Source of the DNA: DATDPM01 sp041498815
GTDB taxonomy: Bacteria; Pseudomonadota; Alphaproteobacteria; DATDPM01
Reading direction: 5' to 3'
DNA: 37,080 bases
NCBI GenBank assembly: GCA_041498815.1
Contig: JBGQJC010000024.1
Span: 1-37,080 of the forward strand
Numbering within the stretch: position 1 is the first letter of the stretch; each line of letters begins with the position of its first letter. Of this stretch, positions 7,257-15,574 are shown piece after piece. Under the pieces are notes generated by a model that did no database searches, had not been told where the DNA came from, and saw only the letters and a program-made list of their open reading frames with translations. The translations under genes were made by a program, and so were the position numbers.

Positions 7257-10200
7257 GAAACTTGCCTTTGCTCGGATGACGCGAGGTTTGCCAAAACCCC
7301 GTGGGCGCTGTTGCGCTTCGGGCGCCACAGCCCGCGGGCTTCCGCTTCGAGCAAACGCTCGCTCATCTCGCGCAGTGCGTCGGGATTGCGGGATTCGAGA
7401 AACTCGCGCACGGCGTCATCATTGATATAGGCGTCAAATACGGCATCAAAGTGATGATCCTGGACCGCGTGCGCGGTGGCGGCGAAGGCGAACAGGTAAT
7501 CCACGGTCGCCGCCATCTCGAAACCGCCCTTGTAACCGTGGCGCATGACGCCCGCGATCCATTTCGGATTGACCACGCGCGAGCGCACGACGCGCGCGAT
7601 CTCCTCTTCCAGGCGCAGGATCTTCGGCGTTTCGGGGCGCGAATGGTCGTTGTGATAGACGATCGGCGCCTGGCCGGATGCAACCCGCACCGCCGCCGCC
7701 AATCCGCCTTCGAACTGGTAGTAGTCGTCGGAATCGAGCAAATCATGCTCGCGGTTGTCTTGGTTGTGGACCACCGCCTCGATGAGACCCAGCCTGCGTT
7801 CGAACAGCCGGTGCTCGGGCTCGCCCTGCGCGCCGGCGCCGTAGGCATAGCCGCCCCAGGCGACATAGGCCCTGGCAAGATCGGCGTCGCTCTCCCACCC
7901 GCGCTCATCGATCAAGGCCTGAAGCCCCGCGCCGTAAGCCCCGGGCTTCGAGCCGAACACGCGGAACCCGGCGCGCCGCTTTGCCGCCAGGCCCTCGATT
8001 CCCGCGGCAATGAGACTTTCGCATTCTTCCCGCACCCGGGCGGCAAGCGGATTCGAAGCCGGGTCTTCCTCGAGGCTTGCCACCGCGCGCGCCGCGGAAT
8101 CGAAGAGGTCGATCAACCCCGGAAAGGCGTCGCGGAAGAAACCGGAAATCCGGAGCGTCACATCCACCCGCGGGCGATCGAGGACGGAAAGCGGAAGAAT
8201 CTCGAAGCCCGCGACGCGGCGCGAGGCGGAGTCCCAGGTCGGGCGCACGCCCATGAGCGCCAGCGCTTGCGCGATGTCGTCGCCGCCGGTGCGCATGTTG
8301 CTGGTGCCCCAGGCAGACAGGGCCATGCGGCACGGGAATTCGCCGTGCTCCTGAGCAAAGCGCGCGACGAGCTTGGAGGCCGAATTCCACCCCAGATGCC
8401 AGGCGGCGGGTGTCGGCACGGTGCGGGTGTCGACGGAATAAAAATTGCGCCCGGTGGGAAGCACGTCGGCGCGGCCTCGCGTCGGCGCGCCGCTCGGTCC
8501 CGGCGGCACGAACCGCCCGGAAAGCCCGCGCATCAATCCATCGATCTCCGCGGCCCCGCAGGATTCGACCAGTGGACGGATGGTAAGTGCCACCGTCTCG
8601 AGCACGGCTTTCGCGCGTTTCCATTCGGGCGCGCGTGCGACGTCGCCCGAAACCAGGGCGCGGGCGAGCAATTCGAGGCGCTCGACGGTATCGCCGGCGG
8701 TGCGCCAGGGATCGTCCGCGATATCGCCAAGCGCCTTTGGTTTTGGCCCCGGCCAGTCCTGGCCCATGTCGCAATCGAGGGGATCGAAGCCGAGGCCGAG
8801 ATCCCTTGCCAGGGCGCGGGTCAGCGAAGCATCCCCAATTTCGCCCCGGCCTCTGGGCACGCGCACCAGCGCGACCAAGAGATCCGCAAGCCGTGCGCTG
8901 GCGGGACTTTGGCCAAAGACATGCAAGCCGTCTCGAATCTGAAGCTCCTTCAATTCGCATAAATATGCGTCGAGTTTTTTCAACGCCGCGTTTTCGCCGT
9001 CATCGCGCACGACGCCGCAATCCTGTGCCACGCCCGCGCTCGCGGCCAGATCGAGGATGGCGCGCGAGAGAACCTTGAGACGGCGCGGGTCGAGCGAAGC
9101 GGCCTCGTAATATTCATCGACCAACTGTTCCAGATCGCGCAGCACCCCGTAGGATTCGGCGCGCGTCAGCGGCGGGGTCAGATGATCGACGATCACGGCG
9201 CCGGCTCTGCGCTTGGCCTGGGTTCCTTCGCCGGGATCGTTCACGATGAAGGGATAGAGGTGGGGCATAGGCCCGAGCACGGCTTCGGGATAACAGCAAT
9301 CAGACAGCGCCACGGCCTTGCCCGGCAGCCATTCCAGCGTCCCGTGCTTGCCGAGATGCACGATTGCCTGCGCCTCGAAGGTGCGCCGGAGCCACGCGTA
9401 GAATGCGAAATAGCCGTGAGGCGGAACCAGTGCCGGATCGTGGTAGCTGCGCACGGGATCGATGTTGTAGCCGCGCGCCGGCTGCAGCCCGACCACGATT
9501 TGGCCGCAGCGGAACGCCGGAATCGCGAACGCGCCTTGCGCGGAATCGAAAAACGGGTCGGATTGGGGCTCGCCCCAACGCTGCGCCACCGCGTTCCGGA
9601 CCTCGCCGGGCAATTGCGCGAAAAATTTGTCGTAATCGGAAAGCGGCAGGAATTCCCGCGCGCGGCGTCCACTTTTCCTTTTGTGATCATTGGTCGGGCC
9701 TTCGCGCAAGCGCGCGATCAGCGCATCGCCGTCTGCCGGGATGTCGTGTAGGTCAAATCCATTTTCGGCGAGCGCCCGTAGCACGGTGACGGCGGATTGC
9801 GGCGTGTCGAGCCCGACGCCGTTCCCGATCCGCCCGTCACGATTGGGGTAGTTGGAAAGCACGAGCGCGATGCGGCGCTCATCGGGCCTCGTGCGCCGAA
9901 GCTTTACCCAGGCCGCCGCCAGCTCGCAGACGAAATCGATCCGCCCCTGAACCTCGCGGTGGGCAACGATGTCGCACTGGGTGGCCGCATCGCGCCGCGA
10001 GGTTTCCTTGAACGAGATCGCGCGCGAAATGATGTGCCCGTCCACCTCGGGCAGCGCCACGTTCATGGCGATGTCGCGCGCCGGCAATCCGCGCGTGGCT
10101 GCGCGCCACGCGGCTTCGCTTTCTCCCGAAAGCATGACCTGAAGGACCGGGCAATCGGCGGCGGAGAGCGGCGTCTCCGAAGTCTTGGCTCCCGCCTCGC

Positions 10201-11065
10201 GCTCGAGATCGGAAAGCGCGAATCCGGTGGCGCTCACGATCACATCGGGCCGGGATTTTTCGATAAGGGTGGAAACCATCGCCGCCGCCACGCCGTCCCT
10301 GAGGCTGGTGCAATAGATCGGGACCGGATTGAGGCCGCGGCGAACAAAGCCGGCAATGAGCGCATCGATGGGCGCGGTGTCCGCGGCCTGGACGAGGGCC
10401 CGATAGAACATAAGTGCCGCGCGCGGGGCATCGGCGCCCGCGCCATCGGGGCCCGCCCAGATCGCTTCGAGTTCGGCCAATGAGGGGCGGCTTCGTCCCG
10501 GCCAGTAGATTCCGGCGCGAAGAAGCGGTGCCGGCTCTTGCCACGCGGTATCGGAGCAGCGGCTCAGGAGGTGTGCTGCGTAACGCAGCAGATTGGCCGC
10601 GTTCTCGGCGCCGCCGTGGACGAAATACCGCCACAGGCGATGCAGCGCCTCGGGGGGAACGGTGGATAGGTTTGCCAGCTCCGCATCGGGCTGATCGTCG
10701 CCGGGCAAAAGGGCCAGCGGCAACCCGCGTTCCCGGGCGAGCGATGCAAGCTGATCGGCGCCGTAGGGCCAATATCCGCGCCCGCCGAGCAACCGCGCGA
10801 TCACGAGCCGGGCGCCGCGCGCGACGACCGCATCGAGATAAAGGTCCACCGAAAGGTTATGGGCGAGGTGCAATATGTTCGCGAGGCGCAGTGACGGCGT
10901 TTCATGCCCGCCGCTCGCGGCAAGCAAGGCGCGCTGGGCCGAAGCCAGGCAGGCGATCTCCGATGAAGCCGCGGTCAACACCACGATGTCGCCCGGGCTC
11001 TGGCCGAGATCGACGGCGCTCGATCCGTCCGCAATGGCACCCGGTTCGGCGGCAAGCAAATGCAT
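7253..11065 (-). CDS. cobN: Cobaltochelatase large subunit CobN
   Basis: This is the ATP-dependent cobaltochelatase subunit that binds hydrogenobyrinic acid a,c-diamide and inserts cobalt together with the AAA+ partner subunits CobS and CobT (chelatase); those partners are not in this window. At 1270 residues it matches the usual CobN length and is related to the ChlH/BchH magnesium-chelatase large subunit. Recognisable segments include GGRGYWPYGADQL, YRALVQAADTAPIDAL, ALVLSNYPNRDGRIGNGVGLD, VHLGKHGTLEWLPGKAVALS, YPFIVNDPGEGTQAKRR and the C-terminal HGYKGGFEMAATVDYLFAF. It begins 2 nt after the cobW stop and overlaps cobO (ATGA). Confidence 0.97.
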   Translation of the reverse strand: MHLLAAEPGAIADGSSAVDLGQSPGDIVVLTAASSEIACLASAQRALLAASGGHETPSLRLANILHLAHNLSVDLYLDAVVARGARLVIARLLGGRGYWPYGADQLASLARERGLPLALLPGDDQPDAELANLSTVPPEALHRLWRYFVHGGAENAANLLRYAAHLLSRCSDTAWQEPAPLLRAGIYWPGRSRPSLAELEAIWAGPDGAGADAPRAALMFYRALVQAADTAPIDALIAGFVRRGLNPVPIYCTSLRDGVAAAMVSTLIEKSRPDVIVSATGFALSDLEREAGAKTSETPLSAADCPVLQVMLSGESEAAWRAATRGLPARDIAMNVALPEVDGHIISRAISFKETSRRDAATQCDIVAHREVQGRIDFVCELAAAWVKLRRTRPDERRIALVLSNYPNRDGRIGNGVGLDTPQSAVTVLRALAENGFDLHDIPADGDALIARLREGPTNDHKRKSGRRAREFLPLSDYDKFFAQLPGEVRNAVAQRWGEPQSDPFFDSAQGAFAIPAFRCGQIVVGLQPARGYNIDPVRSYHDPALVPPHGYFAFYAWLRRTFEAQAIVHLGKHGTLEWLPGKAVALSDCCYPEAVLGPMPHLYPFIVNDPGEGTQAKRRAGAVIVDHLTPPLTRAESYGVLRDLEQLVDEYYEAASLDPRRLKVLSRAILDLAASAGVAQDCGVVRDDGENAALKKLDAYLCELKELQIRDGLHVFGQSPASARLADLLVALVRVPRGRGEIGDASLTRALARDLGLGFDPLDCDMGQDWPGPKPKALGDIADDPWRTAGDTVERLELLARALVSGDVARAPEWKRAKAVLETVALTIRPLVESCGAAEIDGLMRGLSGRFVPPGPSGAPTRGRADVLPTGRNFYSVDTRTVPTPAAWHLGWNSASKLVARFAQEHGEFPCRMALSAWGTSNMRTGGDDIAQALALMGVRPTWDSASRRVAGFEILPLSVLDRPRVDVTLRISGFFRDAFPGLIDLFDSAARAVASLEEDPASNPLAARVREECESLIAAGIEGLAAKRRAGFRVFGSKPGAYGAGLQALIDERGWESDADLARAYVAWGGYAYGAGAQGEPEHRLFERRLGLIEAVVHNQDNREHDLLDSDDYYQFEGGLAAAVRVASGQAPIVYHNDHSRPETPKILRLEEEIARVVRSRVVNPKWIAGVMRHGYKGGFEMAATVDYLFAFAATAHAVQDHHFDAVFDAYINDDAVREFLESRNPDALREMSERLLEAEARGLWRPKRNSAHGVLANLASSEQRQVS

Positions 11066-11067
11066 GG

Positions 11068-12132
11068 CTACACTTCCGCCACGGCCAATCGCGCCGCACC
11101 GTCGGCGACGATTTGCATGATCACATCTTGTGCGATGCCCTTTTCGCCGATCACGACGACGGCGCCGTCACGACTCTCGCCCGCGCGCCACGGCCGGTCG
11201 AAATAGGTGGCCAGACGCGGGCCGACGCCCTGGATCGCAAGCCGCATGTCTTTGCCCTCAACCGCGGCGAAGCCCTTGATGCGCAGCACCCGGCTTTGCG
11301 CGCCCGCAATCCGCAGCGCGCGCTCGAACCGGGCGCGCTCCGCCACCATGGCCAGGGGGACGATGAAACTTTCGAAATCGTCGTGGTCGTGGCTGGCAAG
11401 CGCGTCGTGATGGGAAGGACGCGAATCGAAATCGGTTTCGGCCGCGGCCGTGAGCCCCAGAACCACGCCTGGGTTCACGCGGCCGTGCACGGCCTCGATC
11501 ACTTTGACGCCGGGCCGCACCCCGGCACTTGCGGATCGAAGCGCGGATTGAAGCCGCATGGGTTTCAAAAGGTCGGTCTTGTTCAGGATCACGAGATCGG
11601 CGCAGGCGAGCTGGTCGCCGAAGACTTCGGCCAAAGGCAGGTCGTGCTTGGGCGGCGGCGCGCCCTTGGCTTGGGCGAGCGCCCAAAACTCGGGCGCGGC
11701 AAAACATTCACCGGCAAGCGCCGCCGCGTCCACCACGGCGATCACGCCATCGACCGTCACGCGGTCGGCGACCTCGGGCCAGGCGAAGGCTTTCACCAGC
11801 GGCTTGGGGAGGGCGAGCCCCGAAGTTTCGATGACGATGTGATCGGGCGGCGCCGCGCGAGTCAGGAGCTTCTCCATCGTCGGCAAAAACTCATCCGCGA
11901 CGGTGCAGCAGATGCAGCCGTTCGCAAGCTCGACGATGTCTTCCGCGGCGCAAAGCCCATCATTGCAGCCGAGAAGAATCTCGCGGTCGAATCCGATCGC
12001 GCCGAATTCGTTGATGATCAGCGCAATCCGCCGCCCGCCGGCATGAGCGAGCAGATGCCTGATCAAACTGGTCTTGCCGGCGCCGAGGAATCCGGTCACC
12101 ACGGTCGCGGGAATTTTGGTGCGCAGACTCAT
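11068..12132 (-). CDS. cobW: CobW GTPase, putative cobalt chaperone
   Basis: This G3E-family P-loop GTPase is associated with cobalt delivery for B12 synthesis. The 354-residue protein starts MSLRTKIPATVVTGFLGAGKTS (Walker A, residues about 14-21). The metal-binding CxCC motif is NGCICCTV (residues 71-78), and the nucleotide-specificity motif is LVILNKTDLL. A His/Asp stretch, HHDALASHDHDD, lies before the C-terminal CobW_C domain (about 250-350). The start at 12132 overlaps the cobP stop as ATGA; the in-frame sequence upstream is antisense to cobP and was excluded. Next downstream, 2 nt away, is cobN, which fits a role in supplying cobalt to the chelatase. Confidence 0.95.
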   Translation of the reverse strand: MSLRTKIPATVVTGFLGAGKTSLIRHLLAHAGGRRIALIINEFGAIGFDREILLGCNDGLCAAEDIVELANGCICCTVADEFLPTMEKLLTRAAPPDHIVIETSGLALPKPLVKAFAWPEVADRVTVDGVIAVVDAAALAGECFAAPEFWALAQAKGAPPPKHDLPLAEVFGDQLACADLVILNKTDLLKPMRLQSALRSASAGVRPGVKVIEAVHGRVNPGVVLGLTAAAETDFDSRPSHHDALASHDHDDFESFIVPLAMVAERARFERALRIAGAQSRVLRIKGFAAVEGKDMRLAIQGVGPRLATYFDRPWRAGESRDGAVVVIGEKGIAQDVIMQIVADGAARLAVAEV

Positions 12133-12710
12133 GCCGGTTTCTTGACGATGACCGGAAGTCCCGCCGCCATGAAAACGACGAGACCGGATATTTCCGCGAT
12201 CTTCTGATGCAACATTCCGGCATGGTCGCGGAACGCGCGTGCGAGCGCGTTGTTGGGCACGATGCCGAGCCCGACCTCGTTCGAAACGAACATGACCGGC
12301 CCGGAAAGATCGGGAATCGCTTGGGTGAGCTTCAGCGTTTCCACGGCGACGTCGCGCCCGGCATGCATCAGGTTCGAGAGCCACAGCGTCAGGCAATCGA
12401 CCAGGATCGGGCGCGCGGGATCGGCATTCGATTCGATCGCGGCTACCAGCTCGATCGGCTCCTCGACGGTCGTCCACAGACCATCGCGGCGCGCCTTATG
12501 CTCGGCGATGCGCCGCGCCATTTCGGCATCGCCGGCTTGCGCGGTCGCAAGGTAAAGCCCTTTTCCCTGCCGTTCGATGAGCTTCTGGGCGAAGCGGCTT
12601 TTTCCGGAGCGGACGCCGCCCAAGATAAGGGTCACCGCAGGCAGGGCATCGTCCGCGGAAAACCCGTCAAGTGCCGGAAAAGACGAGAGAAATTCATCGT
12701 CACGCAACAC
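12129..12710 (-). CDS. cobP: Adenosylcobinamide kinase / adenosylcobinamide-phosphate guanylyltransferase
   Basis: This bifunctional CobP/CobU enzyme phosphorylates adenosylcobinamide and then attaches GMP. The P-loop is VTLILGGVRSGKSRFAQ, followed by YLATAQAGDAEMARRIAEHKARR and LVDCLTLWLSNL, all typical of the family. The best start is the GTG at 12710, because GGAGG lies 4 nt upstream; this gives 193 residues. A TTG at 12749 in the same frame would overlap the riboswitch and has no ribosome binding site. It is the first gene after the cobalamin riboswitch and overlaps cobW (ATGA). Confidence 0.93.
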   Translation of the reverse strand: MLRDDEFLSSFPALDGFSADDALPAVTLILGGVRSGKSRFAQKLIERQGKGLYLATAQAGDAEMARRIAEHKARRDGLWTTVEEPIELVAAIESNADPARPILVDCLTLWLSNLMHAGRDVAVETLKLTQAIPDLSGPVMFVSNEVGLGIVPNNALARAFRDHAGMLHQKIAEISGLVVFMAAGLPVIVKKPA

Positions 12711-12750
12711 GGGCCCTCCTTCCCGAGGAACCTTGGTGAACCGTAGCAAC

Positions 12751-12955
12751 GGGGAGGTCTCCTGGCTCGGGGTCTTCGGCCTCCGGCGCCTTCCCGGCCT
12801 AAATGCGGCCAGTGGCGATTGTACCGGAGGTCTCGCCCTTACAGTTGCGGGGGCAGCGCCGGATTGAGCGGCACGCCTGTGGATAACTTTGCGTGACCGC
12901 CGCGACCGGACTTCCCTGTCCCGTTGCGTGAGAAAAGCCTAGCACAGGCACCAGG
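12751..12955 (-). ncRNA. Cobalamin (B12) riboswitch
   Basis: Read on the minus strand, the element contains, in order, the conserved blocks of the cobalamin aptamer. These are GGTGCC near 12952-12946, a GGGAA-type block near 12915, GCTGCCCCCGCAACTGTAA (about 12857-12839), the B12 box GCCACTGG (about 12816-12809), GGGAAGGCGCC, GAAGAC, and the closing GAGCCAGGAGACC near 12766-12752. It ends about 40 nt before the cobP GTG and its GGAGG. AdoCbl binding is expected to lower expression of cobP-cobW-cobN-cobO-SYLF-cobQ. The short distance to the ribosome binding site suggests control of translation start, which is an inference. Confidence 0.96.
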
Positions 12956-12975
12956 TCCGCGCCATGAGGCGGGGC

Positions 12976-13596
12976 TCAAGCGCTTTCGTTGACGCTCGTG
13001 ACGCGCCACAGGCCTGGTCCCGCCAAGTGATCGAGCCTCGTCAGCGACAAAGGGTTGACCTCGAATTGGAGCGCCGTTTCGGCCTCGAGGCGAAGGGTGA
13101 CCGCAAGGGCCGCGCGGATGACCCCGGCATGGGCCACCGCCACGATGTCCCGGCCTTTATTGTCGCCGGTCAGCCGTTCGATTGCATGGGCGACGCGCGG
13201 AATCATATCGGCGAAGCTTTCGCCGCCTTCGGGCGTGACATGGGCCGGGGTGAAGGCGAGGGGATGCGTTTCACCGCCCAAGGTCTTGGCGATCTCGACA
13301 TAAGTCTGGCCCTGCCACGATCCGAAATCCTGTTCGATCAGATCGGGCTCGATGGCGAGCGCCGGCAAGTCCTTGCCGCCGCCGGCGCGCATCTCCAAAA
13401 GCGCCTCCGCCGTGTCGCGCGCGCGCGCCAAGGGACTTGCAAGCCAGACCGCGCCCTCCGGCAGCCGGGCGGCCAACGCGCCGATTGCCGCATGATCCGA
13501 TAGATCGGCCGCAACATCGCGCCGTCCGTAAATCCGCCCATCTTGATTCCGGACCGGTGCATGGCGGACCCACCACCAGGCCGTGGTCTTGCTCAT
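12976..13596 (-). CDS. cobC: Histidine phosphatase, likely alpha-ribazole phosphatase CobC
   Basis: This 206-residue member of the histidine phosphatase superfamily is expected to remove the 5' phosphate from alpha-ribazole phosphate or adenosylcobalamin phosphate. The catalytic motif is WWWVRHAPV near the N-terminus (RHAP in place of RHG). Further features are the SPLARARDTAEALL segment, the acidic LIEQDFGSWQGQTY and the second histidine in VAVAHAGVIRAAL. The assignment to CobC rests on location: the start overlaps the cobS stop (ATGA) and the gene ends only 20 nt before the B12 riboswitch. Substrate preference cannot be read from sequence alone. Confidence 0.87.
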   Translation of the reverse strand: MSKTTAWWWVRHAPVRNQDGRIYGRRDVAADLSDHAAIGALAARLPEGAVWLASPLARARDTAEALLEMRAGGGKDLPALAIEPDLIEQDFGSWQGQTYVEIAKTLGGETHPLAFTPAHVTPEGGESFADMIPRVAHAIERLTGDNKGRDIVAVAHAGVIRAALAVTLRLEAETALQFEVNPLSLTRLDHLAGPGLWRVTSVNESA

Positions 13597-14423
13597 AGGG
13601 CGGCGGCGATAATCAGCACCGCGATCTCGGTCAGCTGCTGAATTGCGCCCAAGACATCGCCTGTGTACCCGCCGAGCTCGTGTTTCGCGAGAACGGCGCA
13701 GCCGCCAGCCGCAGCACTGCCTGCGATAATGGCCAAGAATCCCGCGGCCGGACCAAGGAACAGCAGGGCGAACAAGGCGCCGAGCAGAACCGAAGCCAGA
13801 ACCCGGTCGGCGGGCGGCTTGCCGGCCGTCACCGCCAACCCTTGCGTCTTTGCGGGCTCGAACCAGGCCATGACGGCGGGCAGCACCGCGCGCGAATATG
13901 CGGCGGCCGCAATCATCGCGCCAGCCGCCGCAAAGGTTCCGGATATGGCGGCAAGCGCGCCGATGCGAACCACGACCGAGAGCACGAGCGCGAGCACGGC
14001 GAAAGCGCCGAGCCGGGTGTCGCGCATGATCGCGAGCCGTGCTTGGCGGTCGCGGCCGGCCCCGAACCCCTCGGCGGCGTCCGCGAGCCCATCCTCATGC
14101 AGTGCGCCGGTGATCGCGATAACGGCCGCGATCGCGAGCGCCGCCGCCAGGAAGGGGCTGAGACCGATCCATTTGGCGGCGACAAGCACCGCGCCACCGA
14201 TAAGCCCTATCAAGAATCCGACCAGGGGAAAGGCGCGGGATGCGAGCGTCAGATCGCCGTCGATTGCGGCTTCGTCCTCCGCACGCTGCGCGTCATCGCT
14301 TATCCGTTCGCCACGCAATAGCGGAATGCGGGTGAGAAAAGCCGCCGCCGTCTGCGTGTCGCGCCACCAGTCTCTGAGGATCGTTTTCGGGTCTTGACCG
14401 TTTGCGGTATCGGGATCGTTCAT
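13593..14423 (-). CDS. cobS: Adenosylcobinamide-GDP ribazoletransferase (CobS/CobV)
   Basis: This membrane-bound cobalamin synthase joins adenosylcobinamide-GDP with alpha-ribazole (phosphate). It has 276 residues with multiple hydrophobic helices, for example FPLVGFLIGLIGGAVLVAA, FLAAALAIAAVIAITGALHEDGLADAAEGFGAG and the C-terminal GAIQQLTEIAVLIIAAAL. The motifs ALHEDGLADAAEGFGAGRDR and RDTRLGAFAVLAL are characteristic. It is not the AAA+ chelatase subunit that shares the name CobS in the aerobic pathway. It is divergent from cobT across 57 nt and overlaps cobC (ATGA). Confidence 0.95.
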   Translation of the reverse strand: MNDPDTANGQDPKTILRDWWRDTQTAAAFLTRIPLLRGERISDDAQRAEDEAAIDGDLTLASRAFPLVGFLIGLIGGAVLVAAKWIGLSPFLAAALAIAAVIAITGALHEDGLADAAEGFGAGRDRQARLAIMRDTRLGAFAVLALVLSVVVRIGALAAISGTFAAAGAMIAAAAYSRAVLPAVMAWFEPAKTQGLAVTAGKPPADRVLASVLLGALFALLFLGPAAGFLAIIAGSAAAGGCAVLAKHELGGYTGDVLGAIQQLTEIAVLIIAAAL

Positions 14424-14448
14424 GGGTTTCGGCTGGCGCGCCGCTCCG

Positions 14449-14473
14449 GGTTATAGGACAGTTGGTTATAGGA
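14449..14473. repeat. Short direct repeat in the cobS-cobT divergent spacer
   Basis: Two identical 10-mers, GGTTATAGGA, lie at 14449-14458 and 14464-14473, 15 bp apart, inside the 57-bp spacer between cobS and cobT and just 7 bp before the cobT ATG. They could be a protein-binding site or overlapping promoter -10 elements (TATAGG); either reading is speculative. Confidence 0.5.
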
Positions 14474-14480
14474 TAGTCGC

Positions 14481-15569
14481 ATGAGCCCCGCCAATTTTAG
14501 AGACCGGCGATTTATGATCGAAAAATCGTGCACGCCCAAACCGGCTTCGATCATGGGCGCTGGCTCGTTATCCGAAATCGGGGCGCTTTTGCGCCGCCTG
14601 CCGAAGGCAAATGAGGAGGCGCGCGCCGCCTGTTTGACGCGGGAGCAGCGGCTCACCAAACCGGCCGGAGCCCTCGGCCGGCTGGAGGAATTATCGGCCT
14701 GGCTTGCCGCTTGGCAGGGGGCGGCCCGGCCCCGCGTGGCGCGGCCGCTGGTGTGCGTCTTTGCCGCCAATCACGGGGTGGCGGCGCGCGGCGTTTCCGC
14801 CTTCCCGGCCGAGGTCACGGCACAGATGGTGGCGAATTTCCGCGACGGGGGCGCCGCGATCAATCAATTGGCGCGTGCCACCGGGGCCGAGCTCCGCGTC
14901 TTCGAGCTCGCACTCGACAATCCCACCGGCGACATCGCGGCGGGCCCGGCAATGGACGAGGACGAGTTCATGGCCGCTTTCAACACCGGAATGAAGTCCG
15001 TGACGCAGGCCGACGTGCTTTGCCTGGGCGAAATGGGAATCGCCAACACCACGGCGGCGGCGGCCGTGTGCCACGCCTTGTTCGGCGGCGAGGCGCGGGA
15101 CTGGACGGGGTCAGGCACGGGCGTTACGGGTGCCGTGCTCGACCATAAGGCCGGGGTCGTGGCGCAAGCGGTGCGCGTCAATGCCGCCGCCATGACGAAT
15201 TCGATCGAAACGCTTCGCTGCCTCGGCGGGCGCGAGATGGCGGCAATCGCGGGCGCGGTTGTCGCCGCGCGCTTCTCGCGAATTCCGGTGCTGCTCGACG
15301 GATATATCTGCTCGGCCGCCGCCGCGGCGCTCTACTGCGCGGCGAGCGAGGCGCTCGATCATTGCCGCATCGCCCATGTCTCGGCCGAGCCCGGCCACCG
15401 CCGCTTGGCCGAACGTCTCGGCAAGCAACCGCTCTTGGATCTCGGCATGCGGCTTGGCGAAGGGACCGGGGCGGCGCTCGCGGTTTTCATTTTGAAGGGG
15501 GCCGTTGCCTGCCACAACGGCATGGCGACCTTCGCGGAAGCTCAAGTCAGCGGGAAAAATCCGGGTTGA
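14481..15569 (+). CDS. cobT: Nicotinate-nucleotide--dimethylbenzimidazole phosphoribosyltransferase
   Basis: The product activates the lower ligand of B12 by making alpha-ribazole 5'-phosphate from dimethylbenzimidazole and nicotinate mononucleotide. It has 362 residues. Family motifs are LTKPAGALGRLEELSAWLA, VFAANHGVAARGVSAFP, MVANFRDGGAAINQLA, LGEMGIANTTAAAA, LDGYICSAAAAAL and RLGEGTGAALA, which carries the catalytic glutamate. The start could be 14481 or the ATG at 14514; neither has a strong ribosome binding site, and core homology begins after the second. It is divergent from cobS and converges with the M48 gene (5-nt gap). This is CobT in the Salmonella sense, not the chelatase subunit. 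Confidence 0.95.
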   Translation: MSPANFRDRRFMIEKSCTPKPASIMGAGSLSEIGALLRRLPKANEEARAACLTREQRLTKPAGALGRLEELSAWLAAWQGAARPRVARPLVCVFAANHGVAARGVSAFPAEVTAQMVANFRDGGAAINQLARATGAELRVFELALDNPTGDIAAGPAMDEDEFMAAFNTGMKSVTQADVLCLGEMGIANTTAAAAVCHALFGGEARDWTGSGTGVTGAVLDHKAGVVAQAVRVNAAAMTNSIETLRCLGGREMAAIAGAVVAARFSRIPVLLDGYICSAAAAALYCAASEALDHCRIAHVSAEPGHRRLAERLGKQPLLDLGMRLGEGTGAALAVFILKGAVACHNGMATFAEAQVSGKNPG

Positions 15570-15574
15570 CCGGT

